From the NCBI RefSeq assembly GCF_010548305.1, contig NZ_JAAGLV010000010.1, positions 186,001-250,000 on the forward strand: a stretch of DNA of 64,000 nucleotides. The letters run 5' to 3'. Shown here piece after piece: positions 8,992-16,571 of the stretch. Under the pieces are notes generated by a model, which was given only the letters and a program-made list of their open reading frames with translations, ran no database searches and had not been told where the DNA came from. How positions within the stretch are numbered: position 1 is the first letter of the stretch; every line of letters starts with the position of its first letter. The translations under genes and the position numbers were made by a program. The DNA is from Streptomyces sp. SID13031 (GTDB lineage Bacteria > Actinomycetota > Actinomycetes > Propionibacteriales > Kribbellaceae).

Positions 8992-9763
8992 GCGCCTCGA
9001 TGCCGTCGAGCAGCCGGTCCAGGCCGAACCGGTAGGACTCGTCGGCAGCTTCACGGGTGCCGTCGCCGTAGCCCTTGGCGTTCCAGATCGCCGTCATCGT
9101 CGGGTGCCGGTCGACGTCGAAGTACGTCTCCCAAAGGTCCCACCGCTCGTGCCACCAGGCGTCGTGGCTCTGGCCGGTCTCCCGCTCCAGTTGCTCGCTC
9201 TCGGCTTCCAGGCCGGCGGCCGAGTCGATGTACGTCGTGATCGCCAGCGCGGCCGTGTTGGTCTGCCGCGGGGAGAGCTCCAGTACTGCGCAGGCTGACA
9301 GCAGGTACTCGCGGGCGGCCAGCATGCCTGGCCCGACGGGTGGCCGGATCGTGGAGATGCTCGCGAGCCACGGGTGCCGGTGGAACATGGCGCGCGTCTG
9401 TTCGGAGTACAGGTTGATCTGGTCGCGCCAGCTGCTGGGACGCGGTACGCCGGGGGCGGGGAGGTCGCGCTCGGCGAGGACCTGGTCGACCATCAGGTCG
9501 AGCAGCTCCTCCTTGGAGGGGACGTAGGTGTAGAGCGTCATGGTGCCGACGCCGAGCGCCTTGGCGACACCGCTCATCGACGCGGCCGGGAGGCCCTGCT
9601 CGTCGGCCAGGGCGATACCGGCGTCGACGACCTTGTTGAGATCGAGGGTCGGGCGGCGGCCGAGCTTGGTTGCGGGGCCTGGTTGAGGGGCCGGCTGGTG
9701 GTTTCGCCAGAGCAGAGCCAAGGTGCGGTCGGCCGGACCGCCACCGCTGTGCCGCACTGCCAT
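8972..9763 (-). CDS. TetR/AcrR family transcriptional regulator
   Basis: The HTH is visible as KVVDAGIALADEQGLPAASM followed by VAKALGVGTMTLYTYVPSKE, the classic TetR recognition-helix signature. The C-terminal two thirds is an all-helical ligand domain of the tetracycline-repressor C-terminal type, with Trp-rich HDAWWHERWDLW. The start at 9763 is preferred because CGGGAGGG precedes it; ATG 9823 would add 20 residues with no clear ribosome site. It is divergent from the NmrA-like gene, and a 13-bp palindrome between them is the likely operator for both. Confidence 0.87.
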   Translation of the reverse strand: MAVRHSGGGPADRTLALLWRNHQPAPQPGPATKLGRRPTLDLNKVVDAGIALADEQGLPAASMSGVAKALGVGTMTLYTYVPSKEELLDLMVDQVLAERDLPAPGVPRPSSWRDQINLYSEQTRAMFHRHPWLASISTIRPPVGPGMLAAREYLLSACAVLELSPRQTNTAALAITTYIDSAAGLEAESEQLERETGQSHDAWWHERWDLWETYFDVDRHPTMTAIWNAKGYGDGTREAADESYRFGLDRLLDGIEALKSRTP

Positions 9764-9843
9764 CGGCCCTCCCGTTCCCGCCGTCTTGCTGCCATCTTTC
9801 CCGCTGTCGCCGAACTTTCTCATATGCGCTGACTTGCTATTCT

Positions 9844-9856
9844 CGTATACCATACG
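9844..9856. promoter_or_regulatory. Palindromic operator between tetR and the NmrA-like gene
   Basis: CGTAT-ACC-ATACG is a perfect inverted repeat with a 3-bp centre. It ends 3 bp before the ATG at 9860, so a bound repressor would cover the translation start region of the reductase transcript, and it lies 81-93 bp from the preferred tetR start. TetR-family sites have this size and symmetry. Confidence 0.6.
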
Positions 9857-9859
9857 GGA

Positions 9860-10693
9860 ATGACGATTCTGGTGACGGGTGCGACGGGCAGTGTGGGGCG
9901 ACTGCTGGTGAACGAGCTGGTGTCCGCGGGCGCACCGGTGCGGGCTTTGACCAACAACCCGGTGAAGGCTGCTTTGCCTGCCGGGGTGGAGATCGCGGAG
10001 GGGTATCTGGGGCGTCCGTCGAGTTTGCCGGCGGCGCTGAAGGGGGTGGACACGGTCTACCTTGCACCGCTGCCTGCTGTGGTGGACGACTTCGTCGTCT
10101 GTGCGTTGGAGGCCGGCGTGCGGCGGGTCGTCGTGTTGTCGGGGGAGCCTGCGGAGTACGAGTCGCAGGGGGATCCGGCGAACTGGCACTACTACCGGCT
10201 GGAGCGGGCGATCGAGGACGCGGGGTTCGAGTGGACTCATCTGCGGCCGGGGCAGTTCATGAACAACACGCTGGACTGGGCGTCTTCGATCAAGAGCGAG
10301 GGGGTGGTGCGGGCGCCCTACCCGTCGGCGGTGCAGACGCCGATTGATCTGGCCGACATCGCGGCGGTGGCGCGGGTTGTGTTGCTGGATGAGAGCTATA
10401 CGGGGCGCAAGCTGACGATGAGCGGGCCGGAGGCGATCACTCAGCCGGAGGAGGTGGCTTTGATCGGGGCGGCGATCGGGCGGTCGTTGCGGTTCGAGGA
10501 GTTGTCGCGGGAGGAGGCGCTGGCGGCGTGGGCGCCGGTGATGGGGGCGGGGACGGCGGAGTGGTTGCTGGAGGGGTTCCGGGTGATGTCGGAGTACCGG
10601 ATGACACCCGAATCGACCGTGCTGGAGGTGACCGGGCGGCCGGCGCTGGCCTATCGGGAGTGGGCTGTGCAAAACGCCTCGGCCTTCTGGTGA
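9860..10693 (+). CDS. NmrA-like/SDR NAD(P)-binding protein
   Basis: An atypical short-chain dehydrogenase fold: the N-terminal MTILVTGATGSVGRLLV carries the GxxGxxG dinucleotide motif. VVVLSGEPAEYE and WTHLRPGQFMNN match the NmrA/quinone-oxidoreductase-2-like group, which lacks the classical YxxxK dyad. It may be a redox sensor or a quinone/NADPH reductase; the substrate is unknown. It is under likely control of the divergent TetR, a common arrangement for electrophile-induced reductases. The length (277 residues) is normal. Confidence 0.85.
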   Translation: MTILVTGATGSVGRLLVNELVSAGAPVRALTNNPVKAALPAGVEIAEGYLGRPSSLPAALKGVDTVYLAPLPAVVDDFVVCALEAGVRRVVVLSGEPAEYESQGDPANWHYYRLERAIEDAGFEWTHLRPGQFMNNTLDWASSIKSEGVVRAPYPSAVQTPIDLADIAAVARVVLLDESYTGRKLTMSGPEAITQPEEVALIGAAIGRSLRFEELSREEALAAWAPVMGAGTAEWLLEGFRVMSEYRMTPESTVLEVTGRPALAYREWAVQNASAFW

Positions 10694-10706
10694 TTTGAAA
10701 GCTGGG

Positions 10707-10720
10707 CGAACATGTGTTCG
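10707..10720 (+). promoter_or_regulatory. LexA (SOS) box
   Basis: CGAACATGTGTTCG is a perfect palindrome matching the actinobacterial/Gram-positive SOS consensus CGAAC-N4-GTTCG. It lies 10 bp upstream of the ATG at 10731, where repressor would block initiation. Confidence 0.8.
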
Positions 10721-10730
10721 ACTGTTCTCC

Positions 10731-11885
10731 ATGCGATGGGCCGGGCAGGGGATCGGGGCGGAGGCGCCAGGGGCTTTGCCTGGGCTGGGGTCGATCGCGG
10801 GGCTGGTGCGGAGTGTGACGACGCCGGAGTTCCGCGGGGTGACGTTCCATGAGGTGCTCGCGCGCTCGGCGCTGAACTCGGTGCCGGGCTCGGGGATGCC
10901 GTTCAACTGGACGATCAACCCGTACCGCGGCTGCACCCACGCCTGCCGGTACTGCTTCGCCCGGCCGAGCCACCGGTATCTCGAGCTGGACACCGGGCTG
11001 GACTTCGACCAGCAGATCGTGGTGAAGACGAACGTGGCCGACGTCCTGCGCCGCGAGCTGGCCCGGCCGTCCTGGCGTTGCGAGCAAGTTGCCCTAGGCA
11101 CCAATACCGATCCGTACCAGCGGGCGGAGGGGCGCTATCGGCTGATGCCCGGCATCATCGAGGCGCTCGCCGCGTCGGGCACACCGTTGTCGATCCTGAC
11201 GAAGGGAACGCTGCTGCGGCGCGACCTCGACGTACTGGCCGCTGCCGCTGAGGAGGTGCCGGTCGGGCTGGGCGTCTCGCTGGCGCTGGCCGACGAAGAC
11301 CTTCGCCGGCTGGTCGAGCCCGGGGTGCCGTCGGTGCGGGGCCGCTTGGACTTGATCCGCGCGATTCGTGAAGCAGGCTTGCCTTGTGGGGTGATGGTCG
11401 CTCCGGTACTGCCGTGGCTGACCGACTCGGCCGAGCAACTGGACCACCTCTTCGGCGAGCTGGCAGAGGCCGGCGCAACCGGCGTCACCACGCTGGTCCT
11501 GCACCTACGTCCGGGCGTGAAGGAGTGGTTCATGACCTGGCTCGCCACCGAGCGCCCCGACCTGGTCACCCGCTACGACCAGCTCTACTCCCACGGCCCC
11601 AACGCCCTCCAAAGCTTCCGCAACGCCTTCGAGCACAAGGCCCGCCCCCTCCTGGACAAACACGGCTTCGGCCGCGCCTCCCGCCACCGCTCGTCATCCA
11701 ACGGAGTAGTAGAAGCCCCCGGCCCCGGCTCCCAATCCGGCTGGGGCGAACCAGACCCCACCAACGCCCGCTTCCGCCCCCGTCAACAACCAGTCGGCTA
11801 CGCCACCCGCCGCAGCTCATCCCGCCGCGCCCCGGCCCCCGTCCCACCGGTTCTCCCCACGCCTGACCAGCAAACCCTCTTCTAA
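10731..11885 (+). CDS. Radical SAM protein of the Rv2578c family
   Basis: Opens MRWAGQ, as family members do. The iron-sulfur/SAM cluster motif is PYRGCTHACRYCFARP (CxxxCxxC), followed by GTNTDPYQ and LTKGTLLRRD, typical of the SplB-like group. The C-terminal tail after about residue 325 is Pro/Arg/Ser-rich and ends in QQTLF. The exact reaction is unknown; relatives are often called DNA repair photolyase-like. The SOS box just upstream supports a DNA-damage role. There is no intein. The ATG at 10731 was preferred over a TTG at 10695, which would place the start ahead of the LexA box. Confidence 0.88.
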   Translation: MRWAGQGIGAEAPGALPGLGSIAGLVRSVTTPEFRGVTFHEVLARSALNSVPGSGMPFNWTINPYRGCTHACRYCFARPSHRYLELDTGLDFDQQIVVKTNVADVLRRELARPSWRCEQVALGTNTDPYQRAEGRYRLMPGIIEALAASGTPLSILTKGTLLRRDLDVLAAAAEEVPVGLGVSLALADEDLRRLVEPGVPSVRGRLDLIRAIREAGLPCGVMVAPVLPWLTDSAEQLDHLFGELAEAGATGVTTLVLHLRPGVKEWFMTWLATERPDLVTRYDQLYSHGPNALQSFRNAFEHKARPLLDKHGFGRASRHRSSSNGVVEAPGPGSQSGWGEPDPTNARFRPRQQPVGYATRRSSSRRAPAPVPPVLPTPDQQTLF

Positions 11886-12297
11886 TCCGGCTCACCGTCC
11901 CGACCCTCGCTTCTGCCGCACCTGACGCACCCGAGCCCCCAACCGCGTCGGACAGTCAGCCGCTGCCAAACGGCGCTACCGCGAGCACAACTCGCAGTAC
12001 CGCCAGCGCCCCAGAGCCTGTTGCGGAATACCCCGAAGAGGGCTGAGGAGGCAAAGGGGCCGGTTTGGGTGGTAACAAACTTGCACCCAGAGACGAAAAG
12101 TTTCCGCGTAGATCGACCCGGACCTCAGCAAGCGCATACCCGGGGCCGACCCGGCCGAAAATGACCCACGGAAGAGTCAGAAGAGCCGCAAATACCCCGT
12201 CCGAGGGCGACGCCCGCCCCGAAGCAGGCTAGAACCCTCTCGATCCGCCACCCGCCTTCGCCGCATACTCGGCGTTGACTCCTTGGTCTTGGCTGGG
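11886..12297. other. 412-bp convergent intergenic region without a supported gene
   Basis: It lies between the ends of two converging genes. No frame has credible coding character throughout. One short plus-strand stretch reads AAAKRRYREHNSQYRQR (about 11962-12012), reminiscent of basic tails of zinc-finger proteins, and could be a remnant. A small hairpin TGGGTG/CACCCA spans 12066-12089. I see no U-rich terminator. Confidence 0.4.
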
Positions 12298-13065
12298 TTA
12301 GCGGGTGGTGAGGATTTCTGGGCCTTCGGGGGTGATGGCTACTGTGTGTTCGGCGTGGGCGCCTCGGGTTTGGTCGGCGGAGCGGAGGGTCCAGCCGTCC
12401 TGGTCGATGACGTAGACGCTGCCGGGGCCGTGCCAGAACCAGGGTTCGATGGCGATCACGTGGCCGGGGCGGAGTTTGAGGCCTCGGCCGGGATGGCCGC
12501 CGTTGGGGACGTGGGGTTCTTCGTGCATGCGGCGACCGATGCCGTGGCCGCCGAAGTCGAGGTTGGTGCCGACGCCGGCTCGGCGGCCGATCTCGCCGAT
12601 GGCCGCGCCGACGTCGCCCAGCCGTGCGCCCGGTACGGCGGCTGCGATGCCCGCTGCCAGGGCCTGCTCGGTCGTCTCGATCAGCTCCAGGTCTTCGGTG
12701 CGCGGAGTGCCGACGGTGAAGCTGGTGGCCGAGTCGGCGCACCAGCCGTCGATCGAGGCGCCACAGTCGACGTTCAGCAGGTCGCCGTCGGTCAGCCGTA
12801 GATCGCTGGGCAGTCCGTGCAGTACGGCGTCGTTCACCGAGGTGCAGATGACGCCGCTGAACGGGCTGGTCGCGAACCCGGGCTGGTATCCCTCGAACAG
12901 CGACACCGCCCCCGCGGACCGGAGTACGTCGCGAGCCACCTCGTCCAACTCGCGGAGCGAGACGCCGACCGCCGCCTCTTTCTTCACCGCTGTCAGCGCC
13001 GAGGCGACCACCCGTCCGGCGGCGCGCATCTGTTCGATCTCGGCCGCCGTCTTCAATTCCACCAT
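12298..13065 (-). CDS. map: Methionine aminopeptidase, type I
   Basis: Removes the initiator methionine from nascent proteins. The metal ligands are visible in order: NVDCGASIDGWCADSA (two Asp), GGHGIGRRMHEEPHV (His) and AIEPWF and GAHAEHTV (two Glu). HGLPSD gives the conserved substrate-site His. The length of 255 residues is normal for type I without an N-terminal SH3-binding extension. The ATG at 13065 starts MVELKTAAEIEQMR, as expected. It is a second-copy type location, away from the secY-adk-map cluster usually found in actinobacteria, so it may be one of several map genes. Confidence 0.93.
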   Translation of the reverse strand: MVELKTAAEIEQMRAAGRVVASALTAVKKEAAVGVSLRELDEVARDVLRSAGAVSLFEGYQPGFATSPFSGVICTSVNDAVLHGLPSDLRLTDGDLLNVDCGASIDGWCADSATSFTVGTPRTEDLELIETTEQALAAGIAAAVPGARLGDVGAAIGEIGRRAGVGTNLDFGGHGIGRRMHEEPHVPNGGHPGRGLKLRPGHVIAIEPWFWHGPGSVYVIDQDGWTLRSADQTRGAHAEHTVAITPEGPEILTTR

Positions 13066-13181
13066 CCGCTGAGTCTATTCATCGTCGGGGCCCGATCGTC
13101 CGAAGCTTCAACCTTTTCGCTCGCCGCAGCGTCTCCCCAGTAGATCCGCTCACTGCGGACGGGCGACTTCGGGGGCGACAG

Positions 13182-14339
13182 ATGAGCAGGTACTGGGGTA
13201 GAGCCGTCGCAGCGGTACTGCTGGTTGCCGGGCTGGTGGCTGTGACCGGCTGCATCGCGGACACACAGGCCGCGGAGTACCAGCCGAACACCTCCGGCCC
13301 GACGAGCAAGCCCGACAAGCCCGGAGCAGCCGGACAGCAGAAGCCGGACCAGCTGACTCTGGTCGCAACCGGTGACGTGCTGCTGCACGAGCGCCTCTGG
13401 AACACAGCCAAACGCGACGGCAGCAACGGCGAGTGGGACTTCGCCCCGCTGCTCGCCGGGGTCAAACCACTCGTAGAACAAGCAGATCTGGCTCTCTGTC
13501 ACCTGGAGACGCCACTCGGTACGCCGCCCGCCGGCTACCCACTCTTCCAAGGCCCGCCGCAGATCGTGCCGGCTCTGGTGAAGACCGGGTACGACGCCTG
13601 CTCCACCGCCAGCAACCACAGCTTCGACCAAGGCGCGGCCGGGATCGACCGTACCCTCAAGCTGCTCGACAAAGCCGGCCTGAAGCACACCGGTACGGCG
13701 CGCACTCCCGAAGAGGCCGAGACACCCACGATCGTCACTGTGCAAGGCGTGAAGGTCGCCCTGCTCAGCTACACCTATGGCTTCAACGGCCTCCCGTACC
13801 CCGACGGTCAGACCTGGCGGGCCGGCAAGCTCGACGTCGGCAAGATCAAGGCGATGGCCCAGAAGGCGCGCGACAACGGCGCCGAGATCGTCGTGGTCAG
13901 CTGCCACTGGGGCGACGAGTACTCCAAGACCCCCAACGACCAGCAGCGTACGGTCGCGCGCCAACTCCTTGCCGACAGCAACATCGACCTGATCCTCGGC
14001 CACCATGCGCACGTCGTCCAGCCGGTCGAGCAGCTCAACGGCAAGTGGGTCGTCTACGGACTCGGCAATCTGGTCGCCGCCCATCGGCAGCCGGCGAGCA
14101 CGAAGTCCGAAGGCCTGCTGATGAAGTTCACCTTCCGCAAGGACGGCGACCGCTGGAAGGCCGACGCGCAGTACGCGCCGCTGCTGATGACCGACACGCT
14201 CCCGGTCCGCGTCCTCGAGGTACAACGCGAACTCGCCAAGCCCGGCAGCTCCGCAGCCAAGAAGGCCCGCCTCGAGCTGGCGCAGCGGCGTACCAGCGAG
14301 ACTGTCACCTCGCTGGGCGCGCAGCCGAAAATGCTTTGA
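13182..14339 (+). CDS. CapA-family (poly-gamma-glutamate synthesis type) lipoprotein
   Basis: The lipoprotein signal ends VAVTGC with the lipidated Cys near residue 24. The calcineurin-like phosphoesterase motifs of CapA proteins follow: ATGDVLLHE, NHSFDQGAAG, SCHWGDEY and LGHHAHVVQP. CapA is tied to polyglutamate capsule in Bacillus, but stand-alone actinobacterial members have unknown substrates and no capB/capC is nearby. It sits on the outer face of the membrane. The gene is complete (385 residues). Its TGA stop overlaps the -35 of the promoter for the broken erm-like gene. Confidence 0.88.
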   Translation: MSRYWGRAVAAVLLVAGLVAVTGCIADTQAAEYQPNTSGPTSKPDKPGAAGQQKPDQLTLVATGDVLLHERLWNTAKRDGSNGEWDFAPLLAGVKPLVEQADLALCHLETPLGTPPAGYPLFQGPPQIVPALVKTGYDACSTASNHSFDQGAAGIDRTLKLLDKAGLKHTGTARTPEEAETPTIVTVQGVKVALLSYTYGFNGLPYPDGQTWRAGKLDVGKIKAMAQKARDNGAEIVVVSCHWGDEYSKTPNDQQRTVARQLLADSNIDLILGHHAHVVQPVEQLNGKWVVYGLGNLVAAHRQPASTKSEGLLMKFTFRKDGDRWKADAQYAPLLMTDTLPVRVLEVQRELAKPGSSAAKKARLELAQRRTSETVTSLGAQPKML

Positions 14340-14364
14340 TGACAGGCGATCCAGGCTCTAGGGT
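14336..14364 (+). promoter_or_regulatory. Candidate promoter for the erm-like remnant
   Basis: TTGATG (14336-14341) and TAGGGT (14359-14364) are separated by 17 bp. The predicted start of transcription is about 14371, next to the ATG of a 27-codon open frame. Confidence 0.45.
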
Positions 14365-14371
14365 CGATCGC

Positions 14372-14455
14372 ATGTCTATCAACTATTTCGTGATGGTTCG
14401 CCGTGCCCGCCTCCGGGCAGGCGAGGGGTGCCTGGGGATGGCATCCGCTCGATAG
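14372..14455 (+). CDS. Possible short upstream ORF (27 codons)
   Basis: Begins MSINYFVMVRRARLR and ends at a TAG at 14453. It contains RAR and RLR, the Arg-X-Arg type motif at which macrolide-bound ribosomes stall on some erm leaders, and a hairpin TGCCCG-CCTC-CGGGCA (14404-14419) lies inside it. It overlaps the remnant's own GTG start in another frame, which is unusual for a leader, so it may be chance. Confidence 0.3.
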   Translation: MSINYFVMVRRARLRAGEGCLGMASAR

Positions 14456-14776
14456 TCGTTGGTCCGCGCCGACGCTGGTGATCTCCGATTGCCGGCGCGC
14501 CCGTTCAGGGTCGTCTCCAGTCCGCCGTACGGGATCTCCACCGCGCTGCTCAAGAGGCTGCTCGCGCCAGGCACTCGCCTGGGGTCGGCCGACCTCGTCC
14601 TGCAACGCCAAGTGGTGAACCGCTGGATCAGCCACCAAGCACCGGCAGCCGCCAGATGGAGCCGGTACTACGACCTGTCGATCGGGATCCGCCTTCCCCG
14701 CAAGGCCTTCTCGCCCCCACCCCACGTCGATTCCGCCGTCCTGGTACTGCGTAAGCGCAGCCGGACCCGAGCGTAG
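14403..14776 (+). pseudogene. Erm(37)-like 23S rRNA adenine N6-methyltransferase, internally deleted
   Basis: The N-terminus from GTG 14403 reads ARGAWGWHPLDSRW, recalling the start of short Erm proteins such as mycobacterial Erm(37). The frame then changes near 14457-14462 and continues LVRADAGDLRLPARPFRVV, SSPPYGISTALLKRLL and AFSPPPHVDSAVLVLRKR. The block in between, which in the family carries the SAM-binding GxGxG and acidic motifs (roughly 60 residues), is missing, so no methyltransferase activity is expected. The catalytic motif reads SSPPYG instead of NPPYG, losing the Asn. The C-terminus stops right after the Rossmann domain, as in Erm(37). A terminator follows. Confidence 0.75.
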
Positions 14777-14779
14777 AAA

Positions 14780-14823
14780 CCCAAGGCCCCCGCTGCTCAG
14801 AGGTGAGCAACGGGGGCCTTGGG
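14780..14823. terminator. Bidirectional terminator hairpin
   Basis: CCCAAGGCCCCCG (14780-14792) pairs perfectly with 14811-14823, and TGCTC/GAGCA extends the stem inward. It separates the erm remnant (+) from the ABC exporter pair (-). Confidence 0.85.
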
Positions 14824-14834
14824 TGTGCTGAGGC

Positions 14835-16571
14835 TCAGCCGTGCCAGGAGCTCCAGAGCGCCGCGTACGACCCCTGCCGCGCGACCAGCTCGTCGTGGCT
14901 GCCGAGCTCCGTGATGCGGCCGTCCTCGACCACCGCGACCCGGTCGGCGTCATGCGCCGTGTAGAGGCGATGGGCGATCGCGATCACCGTCCGGCCTTCC
15001 AGTACTGCGGCCAGCGACCTCTCCAGATGCCGGGCCGCCCGTGGGTCGATCAACGAGGTCGCCTCGTCGAGCACCAGCGTGTGCGGATCGGCCAGCACCA
15101 GCCGAGCCAGCGCCAACTGCTGCGCCTGCGCCGGCGTCAACGCGAGCTGACCCGAGCCGACGCGCGTATCGAGCCCGTCCGGCAACGCTTCGGCCCACTC
15201 GCGTGCATCGACCGCCGCCAACGCGTCGAGCAGCTCGGCGTCGGACGCGTGCTCGCGTGCCATCGAGAGGTTGTCTCGCAAGGTGCCCACGAAGACGTGA
15301 TGCTCCTGGGTGACCAGCGCGACCTGTTTTCGGAGGTCATCGAGTGGCAGCTCGGTCATCGCGACCCCGCCGACGGTCACCGAGCCGGCGCGTGGCGGAT
15401 GGATGCCCGCGACCAGCCGCCCAAGCGTCGACTTGCCCGCGCCGGACGGGCCGACCATCGCGATCCGCTCGCCCGGCTGAACGGTCAGATCGACGCCATG
15501 CAGCACGTCGCGACCATCGACGTACGAGAATCGCACGTCGCGTGCCTCGACCAGCTCGCTGGACGGGGTGCGCCCTGACGGCGTCCGGTCGTCCGGTACG
15601 CCGTTGATGCCGAGCAGCCGCGCGAGGGATGCACCGCCGACCTGCAGCTCGTCCAGCCAGGAGATCAGCCGGTCTACCGGATCGATCAGCTGGTTCACGT
15701 ACAGCACGCCGGCCGTGACCGCGCCGAGCGAGATGTGCCCGTTGATGTGCAGCCAGCCGCCGAACAGCAGCGTGCCCACGATCGGCACGATGTAGCCGAT
15801 CTCGACGACCGGGAAATAGATCGTGCGCAGGCGCAATGTGTACCGCTCGGCGTTGTACGACCCGCGGATGTCGTCGTCGGTCCGGCGCACGCGCTCGTCG
15901 TACCGCTGCAGTGCCTCCACTGTGCGAGCGCCCTCGACCGTCTCGGCGAGCGAGCTGGTCAGCTGTGCGTACGCCGCGTTCTCGCGGAGGTACCCGTCTT
16001 TGGCGTAGCGGAGATACCATCGGGTGCTCAGCGCGAGCACCGGCACCATCGCCAGCATCGGGAGGAGCACCCAGACGCCGACCAGCAACGTCGCGGCGAC
16101 CGTGAAGAGAACGGTGACGAAGGCAACGATCGTCTCCGGTACGGCGAACCGCACCGTCCTCGACAAGGCGTCCACGTCGCGCGAGGTCCGGGACAGCAGA
16201 TCGCCCGTCCCGGCCCGCTCGACCGTACCGATCGGCAGGGCGAGCGCGTTGTCGACGAAATCCTCGCGCAGCTCGGCCAGCACCTGCTCGCCGAGCGCGA
16301 ACGAGCGGAACCGCGCCCACCGGGTCAGCAACGACTGCACCACGATGAAGACGGCGATCACCAGGATCACCTGGTTGACCTTGCTCGCCGTCGTACCGCG
16401 CTGGACGTCCTCGACGAGGGTGCCGATCAGCCGTGGCGCTGCCAGCCCGGACACCGCGGCGAGCACGTGCAGGCTCATCGTGATGATCAGCGCGCGCGGA
16501 TGCCGCCGCGCAATCTGCCGGGCGTGCCGACGCACCTCGGCGGAGGTCGCCACCGGCAGGATCTGCTTCAT
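14835..16571 (-). CDS. ABC exporter half-transporter, subunit 2 (intact Walker A/B)
   Basis: A 578-residue type IV ABC exporter half with an N-terminal six-helix membrane domain (about residues 25-300) and a C-terminal ATPase. Walker A GPSGAGKST, Q-loop VTQEHHVF, Walker B HTLVLDEATS and switch AIAHRL are canonical, but the signature motif reads LTPAQ instead of LSGGQ. It overlaps the upstream half-transporter by ATGA, so they form a heterodimer. Its intact ATP-binding motifs pair with the partner's intact signature to make the one working site. The cargo is unknown; the pair resembles multidrug/peptide exporters. Confidence 0.9.
   Translation of the reverse strand: MKQILPVATSAEVRRHARQIARRHPRALIITMSLHVLAAVSGLAAPRLIGTLVEDVQRGTTASKVNQVILVIAVFIVVQSLLTRWARFRSFALGEQVLAELREDFVDNALALPIGTVERAGTGDLLSRTSRDVDALSRTVRFAVPETIVAFVTVLFTVAATLLVGVWVLLPMLAMVPVLALSTRWYLRYAKDGYLRENAAYAQLTSSLAETVEGARTVEALQRYDERVRRTDDDIRGSYNAERYTLRLRTIYFPVVEIGYIVPIVGTLLFGGWLHINGHISLGAVTAGVLYVNQLIDPVDRLISWLDELQVGGASLARLLGINGVPDDRTPSGRTPSSELVEARDVRFSYVDGRDVLHGVDLTVQPGERIAMVGPSGAGKSTLGRLVAGIHPPRAGSVTVGGVAMTELPLDDLRKQVALVTQEHHVFVGTLRDNLSMAREHASDAELLDALAAVDAREWAEALPDGLDTRVGSGQLALTPAQAQQLALARLVLADPHTLVLDEATSLIDPRAARHLERSLAAVLEGRTVIAIAHRLYTAHDADRVAVVEDGRITELGSHDELVARQGSYAALWSSWHG

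Noticed and set aside
8972..11104. A 710-codon minus-strand frame extending the TetR gene
   Set aside because: Only the last 260 codons resemble protein; the rest is Pro/Arg-rich antisense to the NmrA-like and radical SAM genes.
12125..12742. A 205-codon minus-strand frame
   Set aside because: Arg/His-rich, overlaps map on the same strand in another frame and has no ribosome site.
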